Shown here piece by piece: positions 39,923 to 49,384 of a stretch of DNA of 64,000 nucleotides. Under the pieces are notes generated by a model. The model saw nothing but the letters and a program-made list of their open reading frames with translations, ran no database searches and was not told the origin of the DNA. Within the stretch, counting starts at the first letter, position 1. Each line of letters starts with the position of its first letter. Source of the stretch: Carnobacterium alterfunditum DSM 5972 (GTDB lineage: Bacteria; Bacillota; Bacilli; Lactobacillales; Carnobacteriaceae); the NCBI RefSeq assembly GCF_000744115.1, contig NZ_JQLG01000004.1, positions 248,001 through 312,000 on the forward strand. Reading direction: 5' to 3'. The translations under genes were made by a program, and so were the position numbers.

Positions 39923-40105
39923 TGCGTGTCTAAACGGGAAGTTCCACATCCTTTTTTAGTTGAGCTGCACTTCTCAGATACTGGGCTATTTTAAAAATTG
40001 ACGCAATGCGCGGGATGCTCTTGCTTTCAATTTATGAAAATCGCTGCGTGTCTAAACGGGAAGTTTCGCATCCTTTTTTAGTTGAGCTGCGTTCGACAGG
40101 CTCTC
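39923..40105. repeat. Two conserved-loop hairpin repeats, 122-bp period
   Basis: The first hairpin has arms GTGTCT-AAAC-GGGAAGT (39926-39942) and ACTTCTC-AGATAC (39969-39981) around the loop TCCACATCCTTTTTTAGTTG. The arms differ from those at 19155-19207 but stay complementary, and AAAC is again unpaired. A middle hairpin (arms near 39987-40000 and 40026-40039) surrounds CGCAATGCGCGGGATGCTC. The second copy has the same left arm but the right arm GTTCGACAGGCTC, which matches a different left arm. Confidence 0.7.
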
Positions 40106-40145
40106 GGAAAAAACAGAATCTCTTCAAGGATGGAACATCCTGAAA

Positions 40146-41622
40146 TGGACCCTGTGTCAAGGACATTTTAAAAAAGAGACCTCATGAAACACTCAATAAA
40201 AGCTGCTCCCTGTAATGAACAGGGGGCAGTTTTTTCAGATTCCATTGTCCACGTTCATTGTTGTAATAGTCCATATAATCAGTCACAATTGCTCGAAGTT
40301 CTTCCAAATTCCCACAATCTTTATACTCTATTTCATCTTTCAAATGTCCAAAGAACGACTCTTGTGGAGCGTTATCCCAACAGTTCCCTCTTCTGGACAT
40401 GGATTGCCCTAACTGATTATCAGCCAATTTCTTATGGAATTTAGGGCTGGTGTAATGGACTCCCTGATCTGAATGGATAAAGGCATCTTTATGTAGCGTT
40501 GTGCTATGGGCACTCATTAATAAATCAACCGTTGTTAATGAAAGATCAAGTTTTAAACTGTCAGACACATAGTGAGCTAGAATTTCTTTCGTTGTTCCAT
40601 CTTTTACAGTTGATAAATAACCTATAAACCCGCCGGTTCCAGGTAAATAAGTGATATCTGTTAATAAAACTTTATGGGCTATTCCTTGATCAAACTGACG
40701 TTTCAACTTGTTCTCAACAGTGCTGTGTTCTTTGGTGGCTTTTGCCATTCTTTTATAGGGGTTTGCTTTACGAATAGGACAGAAGATATTAAATTTCCTC
40801 ATCAGGCGCTGTACTTTTTTACGATTGACGGTAATGCCCAGAACGTTTAGGAAGTACATTACGATACTTCGAGAACCTTTCTCGTAACCACGGTAGTTAT
40901 AAGCTTCTTCAATTTGAGTTCTCCAGACTTGATCTTCCTCATCACGTGCATTTCTACTGTCTAAACTTTTAACATAATTGTAGTAACCTGAACGAGAAAC
41001 ACCCAACGCTTTACAGGCATCTATGAGGGTTCCTGTATAGGAACCCTTGGTTTTCATTTCATGGATCCTTGAAAAGATTCTGCTAATCTTTTCGCTGTTT
41101 TCTGGCCTCCTTTCGCTCCATTCTGATTTTTTTAACAAGTCATTTTCTTGTCCTAATAATAGGATTTTGGCCTGTAACTTTTCAATTTGTTGTTCAAGTG
41201 TTAATGGTGTTTTTCGAGGTCTGCCTGAACAATCTTGTCGTGTATCTTTCAATGCCAAAACACCATTATCACGGTATCTTTTTCGCCATTTACCAGCGAA
41301 TGATCTTATCCTACTTTTACCAATCATTTCCGGATCAAATCCAGCTTCAATAAATAGTTGCTTAGCCGTTTTTGAACCCAATGATTCTGAAACAAAGTAG
41401 CGTTTAAACTCATCGGAATAAGTAATACTTTTCTCCGATACATTTTTAACGTATGGGTTTGCTTTTAAAATTTGAATTTGTTCTGGTGTAAATGTTAATT
41501 TTGACATTTATCCGCTCCTTTCTGCACGAAGTGCAAGTATTAACCTATTCTTCTTTATATCAGTATACAAAAATAGACCCTATAGAGAGCACCTTTTTTT
41601 GGTGTCCATTCTATAGGGTCCA
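40146..41622 (-). mobile_element. IS3-family (IS150-like) insertion sequence
   Basis: Terminal inverted repeats TGGACCCTGTGTCAAGGACA (left, 40146) and TGGACCCTATAGAATGGACA (right end at 41622, read on the minus strand) bound about 1477 bp with one transposase gene. No clear 3-5 bp target duplication is seen. It lies between hairpin repeats. Confidence 0.9.
40182..41507 (-). CDS. IS3-family transposase, single fused ORF
   Basis: 441 residues. The N-terminal half carries helix-turn-helix segments (TYSDEFKRYFVSESLGSKTA; GKWRKRYRDNGVLALKD), a leucine-zipper-like stretch (EQQIEKLQAKILLLGQENDLLKK) and then a HTH_21 segment. The C-terminal rve domain has the DDE triad: LTDITYLPG, IHSDQGVHYTS and the glutamate in NAPQESFFGHLKDE. 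Most IS3 members make this protein by a -1 frameshift between orfA and orfB; here it is one uninterrupted frame. ATG 41507 follows AAAGGAG. It looks intact. Confidence 0.93.
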   Translation of the reverse strand: MSKLTFTPEQIQILKANPYVKNVSEKSITYSDEFKRYFVSESLGSKTAKQLFIEAGFDPEMIGKSRIRSFAGKWRKRYRDNGVLALKDTRQDCSGRPRKTPLTLEQQIEKLQAKILLLGQENDLLKKSEWSERRPENSEKISRIFSRIHEMKTKGSYTGTLIDACKALGVSRSGYYNYVKSLDSRNARDEEDQVWRTQIEEAYNYRGYEKGSRSIVMYFLNVLGITVNRKKVQRLMRKFNIFCPIRKANPYKRMAKATKEHSTVENKLKRQFDQGIAHKVLLTDITYLPGTGGFIGYLSTVKDGTTKEILAHYVSDSLKLDLSLTTVDLLMSAHSTTLHKDAFIHSDQGVHYTSPKFHKKLADNQLGQSMSRRGNCWDNAPQESFFGHLKDEIEYKDCGNLEELRAIVTDYMDYYNNERGQWNLKKLPPVHYREQLLLSVS

Positions 41623-41653
41623 TTTTATCCTCTGCGAGTTTCTTTTTTTTCTA

Positions 41654-42199
41654 TCAAGTCTTAACGTCGAACTCCGCATCCTGAATATTTTTGTTGAACC
41701 ATTCCAATAAATTGGGTTTGTCGGTTTTTATTTGTTGCTGGATAATTCCAGGTAAACGCAATTCAATGATGTCCTTGTAGCTCCAAAAATCATACCCGTT
41801 CTTAATGATAAGGATCGTTGTATTCTGTTTGCGGTGATGCTCCATTATTTGCTCTTCGGTTTCTTTTTTAAATTCTAGCTCGGCTGTACCGCTGTTCACC
41901 CATTTTTGTGCTACATGAAATTTGATAGCTAGATATTCATTAACGGGATTGGCTTTAACTTCTGGAAAAAAGGTAGCGTTTCGGCAAACTTTTTGTACTA
42001 GCATCCATTCGTATTCGGTAAACAACCGAGAAATCTTTTCCATATTTTCAGGTTTCAGTCCTTGGTTGCCTTTTTTCCATCGATCCCAACTTTGTGGTGT
42101 GATACCTAATTGTGAGGTGTAAAAAGCTTTTTCGCTAATATACTGCTCCTTTATAGCTCTTAAAACAATTTCTACTAATGCGTCATGCATGTCCATCAT
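41654..42199 (-). CDS. Helix-turn-helix domain protein of unknown function
   Basis: 181 residues. The N-terminal third looks like a HTH DNA-binding region (YTSQLGITPQSWDRWKKGNQGLKPENMEKISRLF). The remainder (about 70-181) is mixed alpha/beta with no motif I recognise. It is probably a small regulator. The start is ATGATG after GGAAGGGG. Its last residues (QDAEFDVKT) are encoded by a half copy of the hairpin repeat, as also happens in pcrA, so the native C-terminus may have been replaced. Confidence 0.65.
   Translation of the reverse strand: MMDMHDALVEIVLRAIKEQYISEKAFYTSQLGITPQSWDRWKKGNQGLKPENMEKISRLFTEYEWMLVQKVCRNATFFPEVKANPVNEYLAIKFHVAQKWVNSGTAELEFKKETEEQIMEHHRKQNTTILIIKNGYDFWSYKDIIELRLPGIIQQQIKTDKPNLLEWFNKNIQDAEFDVKT
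41656..41683. repeat. Half copy of the hairpin repeat at the 3' end of the HTH gene
   Basis: AAGTCTTAACGTCGAAC followed by TCCGCATCCTG has the same arm-plus-core layout as the other copies. Its inner arm GTCGAAC is complementary to the GTTCGAC of the right arm at 40091-40097, on the other side of the IS3 element. Confidence 0.6.
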
Positions 42200-42869
42200 T
42201 CCCCTTCCAATTGATAAATACTATTCAATAAGTGCTACCTTTATTTTACACCTATTACGTTAACTTTCAAATTGTATGCCCTTACTTTTATCCGTTTTTT
42301 TGAAACATAAAGCTTTTGTTGCCTTCCTCTTTCCATCTAGTGTTTTTCAATGGTAGAATATATTTGATAACGGATAACTAAATTTTGGGAGGCTTTCTAT
42401 GAAAAAGTTAAATTGGGGAATTTTAGGTTTAGGTCAAATTGCAAATGAATTTGCAGAAACGTTTAATGTCGAAAATGCAGTCCTCTATGCTGCGGGTTCA
42501 CGAAACGATGAAAAAGCAGCTGCATTTGCTGAAAAATACGGAATTGAAAAATCCTATGGTTCGTACGATGCATTACTAGCAGACCCATCTATTGATGTAG
42601 TTTATATTGCTACACCGCATAGCCATCACGCTGAGTTGATTTTAAAAAGTTTAGAATATGGCAAACACGTGTTGTCGGAAAAAGCTATTACGATGAATAA
42701 TAACCAATTATCTCAAGCAATGAAATTAGCTGAAGAAAAAAAGCTCGTTTTAGCTGAAGCAATGGTCATTTACCATATGCCGCTTTATCATAAGTTGAAA
42801 GAAATCGCCCAAGAAGGTTCTCTCGGCAAACTAAAAATGATCCAAGTCTCTTTTGGAAGTTTAAAAGAA

Positions 42870-44227
42870 TGTAAATTTCAAGTTTAAGTTAGCCACTTGT
42901 TAAAGAATTATTTCATGTGAAAATTAAAGAGCTTAATTCATTTTGTAAGGCTTGGTGCTACACTGAGATATCACAAGTTTATCGACGAACTGTCTACGGT
43001 CATCTTCCCAGCTTTCAAGTTATGCCGAAAAAGGCTTTTAAGCTGTTTGTCGTTCTAGGCGAAGTGCGTTCACAAAGCAGTCATGTGGGGTCCTATAATC
43101 TAATATTTTTCTGGGATAATCATTCATCCATTGTTGAATTCGCAGGCATTGTGTCTCAGTGAATTGGCTGATAGGCTTCCCTTTAGGAATGAATCGACGA
43201 ATAAATTTATGTTGATTCTCACTCGTTCCTCGTTCAAAAGAAGCATAAGGGTGGCTGAAATAAACATCTAAAGTGTCTTTCAAAGCCTCATCTAGTCCCG
43301 CGAATTCAGAACCATTATCTGAGGTAATCGTTTTGAAAAAAGTTGGAAAGTCCTCTCTGGATCGTGCTTGAAGAGTACGAATCGCTTGATTTACAGATTC
43401 TTGATCTTTACCATTTATTTTCATAATAACTTCAAGGCGTGTTTGGCGTTCAACCAAAGTGAGTAATACGGCATCTGTCTTTATTTTGTTGCCAATCACA
43501 GTATCGATTTCCCAGTGACCAAAGGTTTTACGATTATCAATTTCTTTTGGACGGTTGTCAATTGATTGTCCAAGTATACGCTTATTTGGACGCTTCTTCA
43601 GAGATAATACCTTCGGTTTCCGAGACAGCTTTTCTAGAAGGTCGAGGTTTTTCGTTCTCATAATCTCTCTATCTATCCAGTAATAAAGTGTCGTGGTACA
43701 AGGGATAATTGTGGGATCAAACAGCTCATGCTTTAAAGCAAAGCCAACCACTACATCAGGTGACCATTTATCAGTCAACATTTTATCATCGGCCCACTCT
43801 ATAAAGGCATCTGTATCCGCCCATTTTGGTCGACGGCCACAGTTTAAACGATGCTTGTCATAAACAGCCTGACCGGTACCAGCATCATAAATTCTAATAA
43901 AATAATCATAAATCTTACTCTTTTGCTTTTGACGTTTAAGTTGAGTAATTGTTCCACGCTTTATCTCATTATTGATTGTTTGAGGTACTCGATTCAGGAC
44001 AATAGCAATAGGACGATTCGAATAATCTTCCTGTTTCAAAATAGCAATTTGAGATCGTTCTGAATAAGATAAGTGTTTCCCCTTACGTGCTGGTGTGTTA
44101 TCGTTAGAGTGCGTCATGTGAATTCATCCTGTCTATTGAGAGTTAGTGGTAACTTCAATATAACATGAAATTCACATGGCGTTTTTATATTTTAGCCTTA
44201 GTGGCTAACTTCATTATATAATCCAGC
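42870..44227 (-). mobile_element. IS30-family insertion sequence (about 1.36 kb)
   Basis: Inserted in the oxidoreductase gene. The inner inverted repeat AAGTTAGCCACT occurs near both ends (about 42886 and 44213). AAGTTTAAAAGAA flanks the element on both sides (42857-42869 and 44228-44240), giving a 13-base direct repeat. That is longer than the 2-3 bases usual for IS30. Confidence 0.85.
43038..44117 (-). CDS. IS30-family transposase
   Basis: 359 residues: an N-terminal HTH (HLSYSERSQIAILKQEDYS; VPQTINNEIKRGT) and a DDE domain with FGHWEIDTVIG, TITSDNGSEFAGLDE and ERGTSENQHKFIRRFIPKGK. Full length with all three catalytic acids, so probably active. ATG 44117 is preceded by a weak GACAGG(A)T. 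Confidence 0.93.
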   Translation of the reverse strand: MTHSNDNTPARKGKHLSYSERSQIAILKQEDYSNRPIAIVLNRVPQTINNEIKRGTITQLKRQKQKSKIYDYFIRIYDAGTGQAVYDKHRLNCGRRPKWADTDAFIEWADDKMLTDKWSPDVVVGFALKHELFDPTIIPCTTTLYYWIDREIMRTKNLDLLEKLSRKPKVLSLKKRPNKRILGQSIDNRPKEIDNRKTFGHWEIDTVIGNKIKTDAVLLTLVERQTRLEVIMKINGKDQESVNQAIRTLQARSREDFPTFFKTITSDNGSEFAGLDEALKDTLDVYFSHPYASFERGTSENQHKFIRRFIPKGKPISQFTETQCLRIQQWMNDYPRKILDYRTPHDCFVNALRLERQTA

Positions 44228-44796
44228 AAGTTTAAAAGAAGAAGATTCAACTAATCGTTTCTTTAACAAGAGTCTTGCTGGTGGGGCATTACTAGATATC
44301 GGCATTTATGCTCTATCTTTTACTCGTTATTTCTTGACCAGCCAACCGCATGAGATCCATACGACCATGAATTTTTACGAAACCGGTGTGGATGAGCAAT
44401 CAGGGATCATACTGAAAAATGATCACGATGAGCTAGCTACTATTTCGCTTACTTTTAGAGCTAAGATGCCCAAATTAGGAATCGTGGCCTTTGAAAATGG
44501 TTTTTTCACGGTCAATGATTTCCCGCGTGCAGAAAAAGCTACCTTAACACACCCGGATGGATCAGTTGAAACAATTGAAGCTGGTGATACGAAACAAGCT
44601 ATGAATTACGAAATAGCTGATATCACAAACTTGATTTTATCGAATCGTCCAGATCCTTCACTTGCTCTTACCCATGACGTAATGGAAATTATGGACACGC
44701 TAAGAACTAAATGGGATCTTCATTACGATTCTGAATAATACTTTATTTTAATCTTGATAAAAAAGCTACAGCTGCTGAAACAAAACTTGCTAATAA

Positions 44797-44839
44797 CTAA
44801 AAAAACGTTAATTGCAAAATGCAATTAACGTTTTTTAGT
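44797..44839. terminator. Terminator after the oxidoreductase pseudogene
   Basis: AAAAAACGTTAATTGC and GCAATTAACGTTTTTT are perfect arms around AAAAT. The rest of the spacer to 45077 shows no gene. Confidence 0.9.
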
Positions 44840-45077
44840 TATTTCAACTAGTTAAGTAAATTCTTTAGGCTAAATCACTTTTTTTCTATATTTTTTGAAG
44901 CTATTAGCCCTAAAAGCCAAACCTATATCAATTTTTCGTTTTGCAAAAATCCTGAATCCTTCAAGTGATAAAAGCTTGTTCGATTCTATTTCTTTTAATT
45001 TTTTATAGTGCCAATTATAATAGATAACTTGTTTGATTCGTGGTATATTTTTAGCTAGATTTTATCCTAGCCCTTTT

Positions 45078-46187
45078 TTAATTAGAGACTGGATCAACAA
45101 CTTGTGAATAAGAACAAACTTTATTTCTGCCGCTTTTTTTCGCTGCATAAAGGGCTTGATCAGCATGGTCATAAAGCTGATTTATTTCTATTGTCGTATC
45201 ATTATAGGTTGTAATACCTATGGAAATTGTAACATGAATGGATGTGGTCCCATTCTTGATAACAAAAAAAGAATTTTCCACTATTTTTCTTAGTGCATCT
45301 GCTTTTTCATATGCTTCTTCATGGCTACAGTCTTTGAGCAATACTGAAAATTCTTCTCCACCATTTCTAGATATAATATCGTTAGGACCTTGACTCATTT
45401 TTAAAATTGCTGCTAATTTTTTTAGTACCACATCACCTTCTAAATGGCCATAAGTATCGTTCACTTGTTTAAAATGATCAACATCTACGATCATAATAGA
45501 AATACTCTCATTTTCTTTTTCCAGTCTACTTTTTGCTTTATTAAACGCCAATTCAAAACTACGAACATTATTTAAGCCTGTCAATGGATCCGTAAAGGCA
45601 TACTTGTTATTTCTTTTGAATATAATCTCAGTTTCATTCAAGTAGTCCATCATATAAACAGCGATGACTCCTCCTAAAATACAAATGATCCAGTAGGTTA
45701 CTATTAAAAATAAATTAAAACTCTTACCTAGTGTAAAGATAACGTTCAATACTGTATAAACAATATTGCTAAAAGTAAGCATAACTACAATGGAAACCCA
45801 CCGATTTTCAATTCTTTTAAAACAATAATAAAAAATCACCCATGAAACAAGCACAAAAATAACATTAACAAATGAATAAATGCTCACACCCATCATAAAC
45901 CTAACAAAAATAATTAGAGCAGCAGTTAGTAGGCTTGATAACCAATTTTCATAAAGAACAACCAACATAAAAGGGATAATTCGAAGATCAATCATAGAAT
46001 TTGTGCCAGTTTTAATACTAAAGCGCATTAAAACAGCAGCCAGAAGTCCTCCAAATAAGCCCTTTATAATAGCTGTACTTACAGTTTGCATTGCGAAAGA
46101 ACTCTTTTTCACGAGTTCTTTATACACAAATAGTGACGTAATCATCACACATAGATTCAGAAAAAAACCATCATAAAACGATAACAT
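45078..46187 (-). CDS. Membrane GGDEF protein, predicted diguanylate cyclase with 5TMR-LYT-like sensor
   Basis: 369 residues. About six transmembrane helices (residues 5-190) resemble the 5TM-LytS/YhcK-type sensor domain. A C-terminal GGDEF domain (about 205-362) starts at YAFTDPLTGLNNVRSFE, has the metal-binding aspartate in IVDVDHFKQVNDTYGH and an intact active site SRNGGEEFSVLL. The inhibitory RxxD site is absent: the bases upstream encode GPND. It should make cyclic di-GMP, which may be read by the GGDEF-HD-GYP protein and polysaccharide operon 7 kb away (inference). A strong terminator-like hairpin lies upstream at 46387-46437. Confidence 0.88.
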   Translation of the reverse strand: MLSFYDGFFLNLCVMITSLFVYKELVKKSSFAMQTVSTAIIKGLFGGLLAAVLMRFSIKTGTNSMIDLRIIPFMLVVLYENWLSSLLTAALIIFVRFMMGVSIYSFVNVIFVLVSWVIFYYCFKRIENRWVSIVVMLTFSNIVYTVLNVIFTLGKSFNLFLIVTYWIICILGGVIAVYMMDYLNETEIIFKRNNKYAFTDPLTGLNNVRSFELAFNKAKSRLEKENESISIMIVDVDHFKQVNDTYGHLEGDVVLKKLAAILKMSQGPNDIISRNGGEEFSVLLKDCSHEEAYEKADALRKIVENSFFVIKNGTTSIHVTISIGITTYNDTTIEINQLYDHADQALYAAKKSGRNKVCSYSQVVDPVSN

Positions 46188-46386
46188 ATTGCTTCTCTTC
46201 TTTCCGTTCTTTTATTTTCTTTTTGCAAATAAGAATTTATATGTGACATAATTATACTACAGTTATTTAACTATAGTGATTAATTCGATAAAATGTAAAA
46301 AAATATACCTATTTGCTTGAACACCTTAATTGTTTAAATAACTAATTTAATAAAAGTTATCCTATTAATTTTTCAGATAACTTTAA

Positions 46387-46437
46387 ACAACAAAAAAATG
46401 AGTCTGTTCATCAGTTTTCTGATAAACAGACCCTTTT
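46387..46437. terminator. Bidirectional terminator-like hairpin
   Basis: GTCTGTT-ATCAG pairs with CTGAT-AACAGAC around TTTT, with A-rich and T-rich flanks. No gene ends next to it on the left, so its owner is unclear; it may terminate transcription entering from the GGDEF gene's upstream side. Confidence 0.7.
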
Positions 46438-46536
46438 TCTTATTCTCAACTAGTTATACCCCAGCCGCTCTCTTTCCTAGCCAAATAGTTACGCTAAAGC
46501 GTACTTTAAAAGAATATCAAGCGTTTTTTAGTTTCA

Positions 46537-46644
46537 GTTCTTCGTGAAACAGCTTTATACGAAGAACTTGACTGGCTATTTGTTATCACTCTAACGTGAA
46601 ACGACTCTTCACGAATAAGTGACACATCAAACTGGTCGTCACTT
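46537..46644. other. Cluster of three short hairpins upstream of the ISL3 element
   Basis: Three hairpins in 110 bases: GTTCTTCGT/ACGAAGAAC (46537-46567), CGTGAA/TTCACG (46595-46613) and AAGTGAC/GTCACTT (46617-46644). No ORF or known RNA family is recognised. Together with the terminator before them, this accounts for the gene-free stretch 46188-46702. Confidence 0.4.
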
Positions 46645-46702
46645 ATACGTCAAAGTGGGTTTCATAAGGAAGTGAAGCAAAAAAAACTCACTTCCCTTTT
46701 TA

Positions 46703-48202
46703 GGCTGTATAATTTTTGGTGTGGATGAAGAAATTCATTCGCACCTATTTTTTTATAAAAAAATAGAAACAAATGAATTTTCCAGTTAGAATAAAGTCAC
46801 GACAACCCACTAGAAAGGAAAATTCATATGTCTCATAATAATTGTATCCGAACTGCACTTGATTTAAAAGATAAAAATATCTTTTTTGATGAAAAATTTT
46901 GCGAGGAGAAACGAATCAAAGGGTTCAGATCAAAAGTTTTCTATGCCACTTTAACGTACAAACCCACTCACTGTGAGTGTTGTGGGATGAAGAACCACGC
47001 CTACTCTATTGTAAAGAATGGGTATTTAACCTCTAGGGTTAAATGGGTCAGTTCGACTCATTATGCAACGTCTATTCGATTAAAGAAGCAGCGGTTTCTT
47101 TGTAGAGCATGCGGTGTTACCTTTGTTGCACGTTCTCCTGAAATTGAAGAAGGTTGCTTCATCGCTAAACGGGTCAAACAGTCTATCGCGGTTGAATTAG
47201 CCGACACTATTTCTATAAAAGACCTGTCTAAACGGCATTTTGTTTCTCCTACCACTGTAGACAGAGTCTTGAAACAACTCAATCAGTCTGTTAAAAATAC
47301 CTTCAAATCCTTGCCGCAACACCTCTCTTTCGATGAATTTCAATCCGTTAAAAACGTCGAAGGAAAAATGAGCTTTATTTATTCGAATGCAGACACACAT
47401 GAACCAATCGATATCTTGCCAACTCGGCTGCTACTAGCTTTACGCCGTCACTTTCTTCGCTATCCCTATAAGACGAGGATGAACGTAAAAACGATTGTCG
47501 TAGACATGAACGCGGCCTACTTTACATTAGTTAAAGATCTCTTTCCTAATGCTAAAGTGATCATTGACCGTTTCCATATCGTTCAGTTGATATCACGCTC
47601 GTTGAATCAAACCAGAGTTCAAACAATGAAACAATTCCATACCTCTAATTCAGAAGATTTAAAGAATTACAGAAAATTTAAAAGGTACTGGCAACTCCTG
47701 TTAAAGGATTCAGACGACTTAAATTTTAAGGATTACCGCTATCAACGACTCTTTAAAAAACCTTTACCGAATACAGAAATCATCGACTACCTACTTACGC
47801 TCGACGAGACTCTTAAAGCGACGTATGATTTGTATCAAAATCTTCTTTATTATTCTAAAAAAAATGACTATAAAGGGTTTAAAGACCTTGTACTTAAGGC
47901 TTCTCCTAAAGAGTTATCTCCTTTTATGCAGACTGCCCTTAAAACCCTGCGTAAACACTTGCCTAGGATAAAACATACTTTTATGTATCCCTATTCTAAC
48001 GGTGCTTTAGAAGGGTCAATCAATAAAATAAAAGTCATCAAACGGGTTGCTTATGGTTATCGGAATTTTCAGAACTTTAGATGTCGTATTTTGATTAGTT
48101 TTAAAGCAAAAAAAAGCAGCGCGAGAAGATTCTCTCACGCTGCTTAAACAAGACGTTATTTCCAACTAAATTTAGCTCATCCACACCATTTGACGTAGAG
48201 CC
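46703..48202 (+). mobile_element. Complete ISL3-family insertion sequence, 1500 bp, with 8-bp target duplication
   Basis: The left end GGCTGTATAATTTTTGGTGTG and right end (read inward) GGCTCTACGTCAAATGGTGT are imperfect inverted repeats. CCTTTTTA is duplicated at 46695-46702 and 48203-48210. Removing the IS and one duplicate restores a perfect hairpin whose arms are AAAAAACTCACTTCC and GGAAGTGAGTTTTTT, so the element entered the loop of a terminator-like hairpin. Confidence 0.95.
46828..48147 (+). CDS. ISL3-family transposase
   Basis: 439 residues: an N-terminal zinc-binding region with CECCGMKNHAY and FLCRACG, then a helix-turn-helix (LSKRHFVSPTTVDRVLKQLN) and the DDE_Tnp_ISL3 domain with SFDEFQSVKN, VVDMNAAYFTLVKDLFPNAKVIIDRFHI and SNGALEGSINKIKVIKR. 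Strong ribosome site AAAGGAAA before ATG. The final codons lie inside a palindrome (48116-48146) that also resembles a terminator; the same palindrome is inverted in the copy at the left window edge. Confidence 0.95.
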   Translation: MSHNNCIRTALDLKDKNIFFDEKFCEEKRIKGFRSKVFYATLTYKPTHCECCGMKNHAYSIVKNGYLTSRVKWVSSTHYATSIRLKKQRFLCRACGVTFVARSPEIEEGCFIAKRVKQSIAVELADTISIKDLSKRHFVSPTTVDRVLKQLNQSVKNTFKSLPQHLSFDEFQSVKNVEGKMSFIYSNADTHEPIDILPTRLLLALRRHFLRYPYKTRMNVKTIVVDMNAAYFTLVKDLFPNAKVIIDRFHIVQLISRSLNQTRVQTMKQFHTSNSEDLKNYRKFKRYWQLLLKDSDDLNFKDYRYQRLFKKPLPNTEIIDYLLTLDETLKATYDLYQNLLYYSKKNDYKGFKDLVLKASPKELSPFMQTALKTLRKHLPRIKHTFMYPYSNGALEGSINKIKVIKRVAYGYRNFQNFRCRILISFKAKKSSARRFSHAA

Positions 48203-48260
48203 CCTTTTTATCCATAAGGAAGTGAGTTTTTTTCGATAACCTTTTTGATTTTTTTATTTA

Positions 48261-49238
48261 TTACTCAAACAATCCTTTTATAGCAGCCCAAATTTGACTA
48301 AAGAAGTTGCCGATTTTATCTAATAAACCACTATCTTCAGCTTGCTGTAAGGCATCACCAAATTTGTCTTGAACGGTATTAGACAAGTTACTTAGTTGTT
48401 CTTTTACTTGGTCAGAATCGATTGCACTCGTTTGTTGGTATTTTTCAAATAAGGCCATCAAACGATCGATTTGTTCTTGTGTAACGGCATCTTGTAAATT
48501 ATTTTTTTCTAACGCTTCATTAATGATTCGTTGTACATCTTCTTTTGTAGCCAATTCACCTTGCTGCTCTTTTAAATCAGCTAAGCTTTGTTTTATATCA
48601 ATGATCGCTTGGTCAAATTTAGCTGTATCAAATGCTTCATCTTCAACGTTTTCTTGTGCGATTTCATTTGTTGTTTCTAATTCATCTTGTGCTACTGCCA
48701 TACGTTCTTGGTCTAATTCTTCTCCGTTAACATCGAAAGCTTTATAAATCCCAGTTAAAGCACTCTCTCCGGTAACCTTTCTGACACTTGCTACTTCGAT
48801 TTTTACGTCATTGACCCCTGCAGTAATAGCTGCATTTGCATATTGGTCTTGTGTTATTTGACTGATATTTTCTGGAGTAACGATTTCTACATCGACACCA
48901 TCGCCAACATCTTGTTTTTGTACCAATACGGATGAGATCATACTAGCTGTATTTCCTGAACCTTCACCTAAATAATCCACCAAATCTTGCCCTGAAACAC
49001 TATCGATAGCTACATTTTCAGGATCATTAATTTCCAATAATGCCTCTGTTTCAGTTATTTGACTTTCAGATAATCCACCACCGTAGATAAAAGTAGGTTT
49101 CCCCCATTTTTCATCGACAACGGTTGTATCGATTCCATCAGTTGTCGCACCCGCAGATTGCGGCAAGACAACTAGCGTCGCTCCTAACAAACTCATTGCA
49201 GTTAAAGCCGTTAAACTCATTTTTTTTAATTGATTCAT
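48261..49238 (-). CDS. DUF1002 family secreted protein
   Basis: About 325 residues with a Sec signal peptide (LTALTAMSLLGATLVVLPQ, likely cut after SAGA). The central region, YGGGLSESQITETEALL to AGVNDVKIEVASVRKVTGESALTGIYKAF, matches the DUF1002 family. The C-terminal half is helical and charged. The function is unknown. The frame opens at 49253, but GGAGG is correctly placed for ATG 49238. It is not part of the polysaccharide operon, from which a terminator and 560 bases separate it. Confidence 0.82.
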   Translation of the reverse strand: MNQLKKMSLTALTAMSLLGATLVVLPQSAGATTDGIDTTVVDEKWGKPTFIYGGGLSESQITETEALLEINDPENVAIDSVSGQDLVDYLGEGSGNTASMISSVLVQKQDVGDGVDVEIVTPENISQITQDQYANAAITAGVNDVKIEVASVRKVTGESALTGIYKAFDVNGEELDQERMAVAQDELETTNEIAQENVEDEAFDTAKFDQAIIDIKQSLADLKEQQGELATKEDVQRIINEALEKNNLQDAVTQEQIDRLMALFEKYQQTSAIDSDQVKEQLSNLSNTVQDKFGDALQQAEDSGLLDKIGNFFSQIWAAIKGLFE

Positions 49239-49346
49239 TTTCAAGTCCTCCATTACACGTTTTTTCCACCTATTTTACTCGTTCTTATTACCAGTATACC
49301 CAATTCTTATTAAGAAATAACTAAGCTTTTTAATAAATATTTATAT

Positions 49347-49384
49347 AAAAAAATGATTTAGGATAAATTCATCCTAAATCATTT
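49347..49384. terminator. Terminator-type hairpin after the polysaccharide operon
   Basis: AAATGATTTAGGAT and ATCCTAAATCATTT are perfect arms around AAATTC, followed on the minus strand by a T-rich stretch. It lies about 415 bases after the glycosyltransferase stop. Confidence 0.75.

Larger units (their letters stand above)
42399..44738 (+). pseudogene. Gfo/Idh/MocA-family oxidoreductase, split by an IS30 element
   Basis: The 5' part (42399-42869) encodes the NAD(P)-binding Rossmann domain (LNWGILGLGQIANEFAET, VVYIATPHSHHAELILKSLE, EKAITMN). The 3' part (44241-44738) continues the same protein after ..FGSLKE with EDSTNRFF..LAGGALLDIGIYALSF to the C-terminus. Rejoining the two after removing one 13-base duplication restores a single frame of about 320 residues. 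As it stands, the first part ends in CKFQV inside the IS. Function before disruption: probably a sugar, polyol or dihydrodiol dehydrogenase; the substrate is unknown. Confidence 0.9.

Noticed and set aside
40146-41622. Target-site duplication of the IS3 element
   Set aside because: The bases next to the terminal repeats do not match beyond what chance allows.
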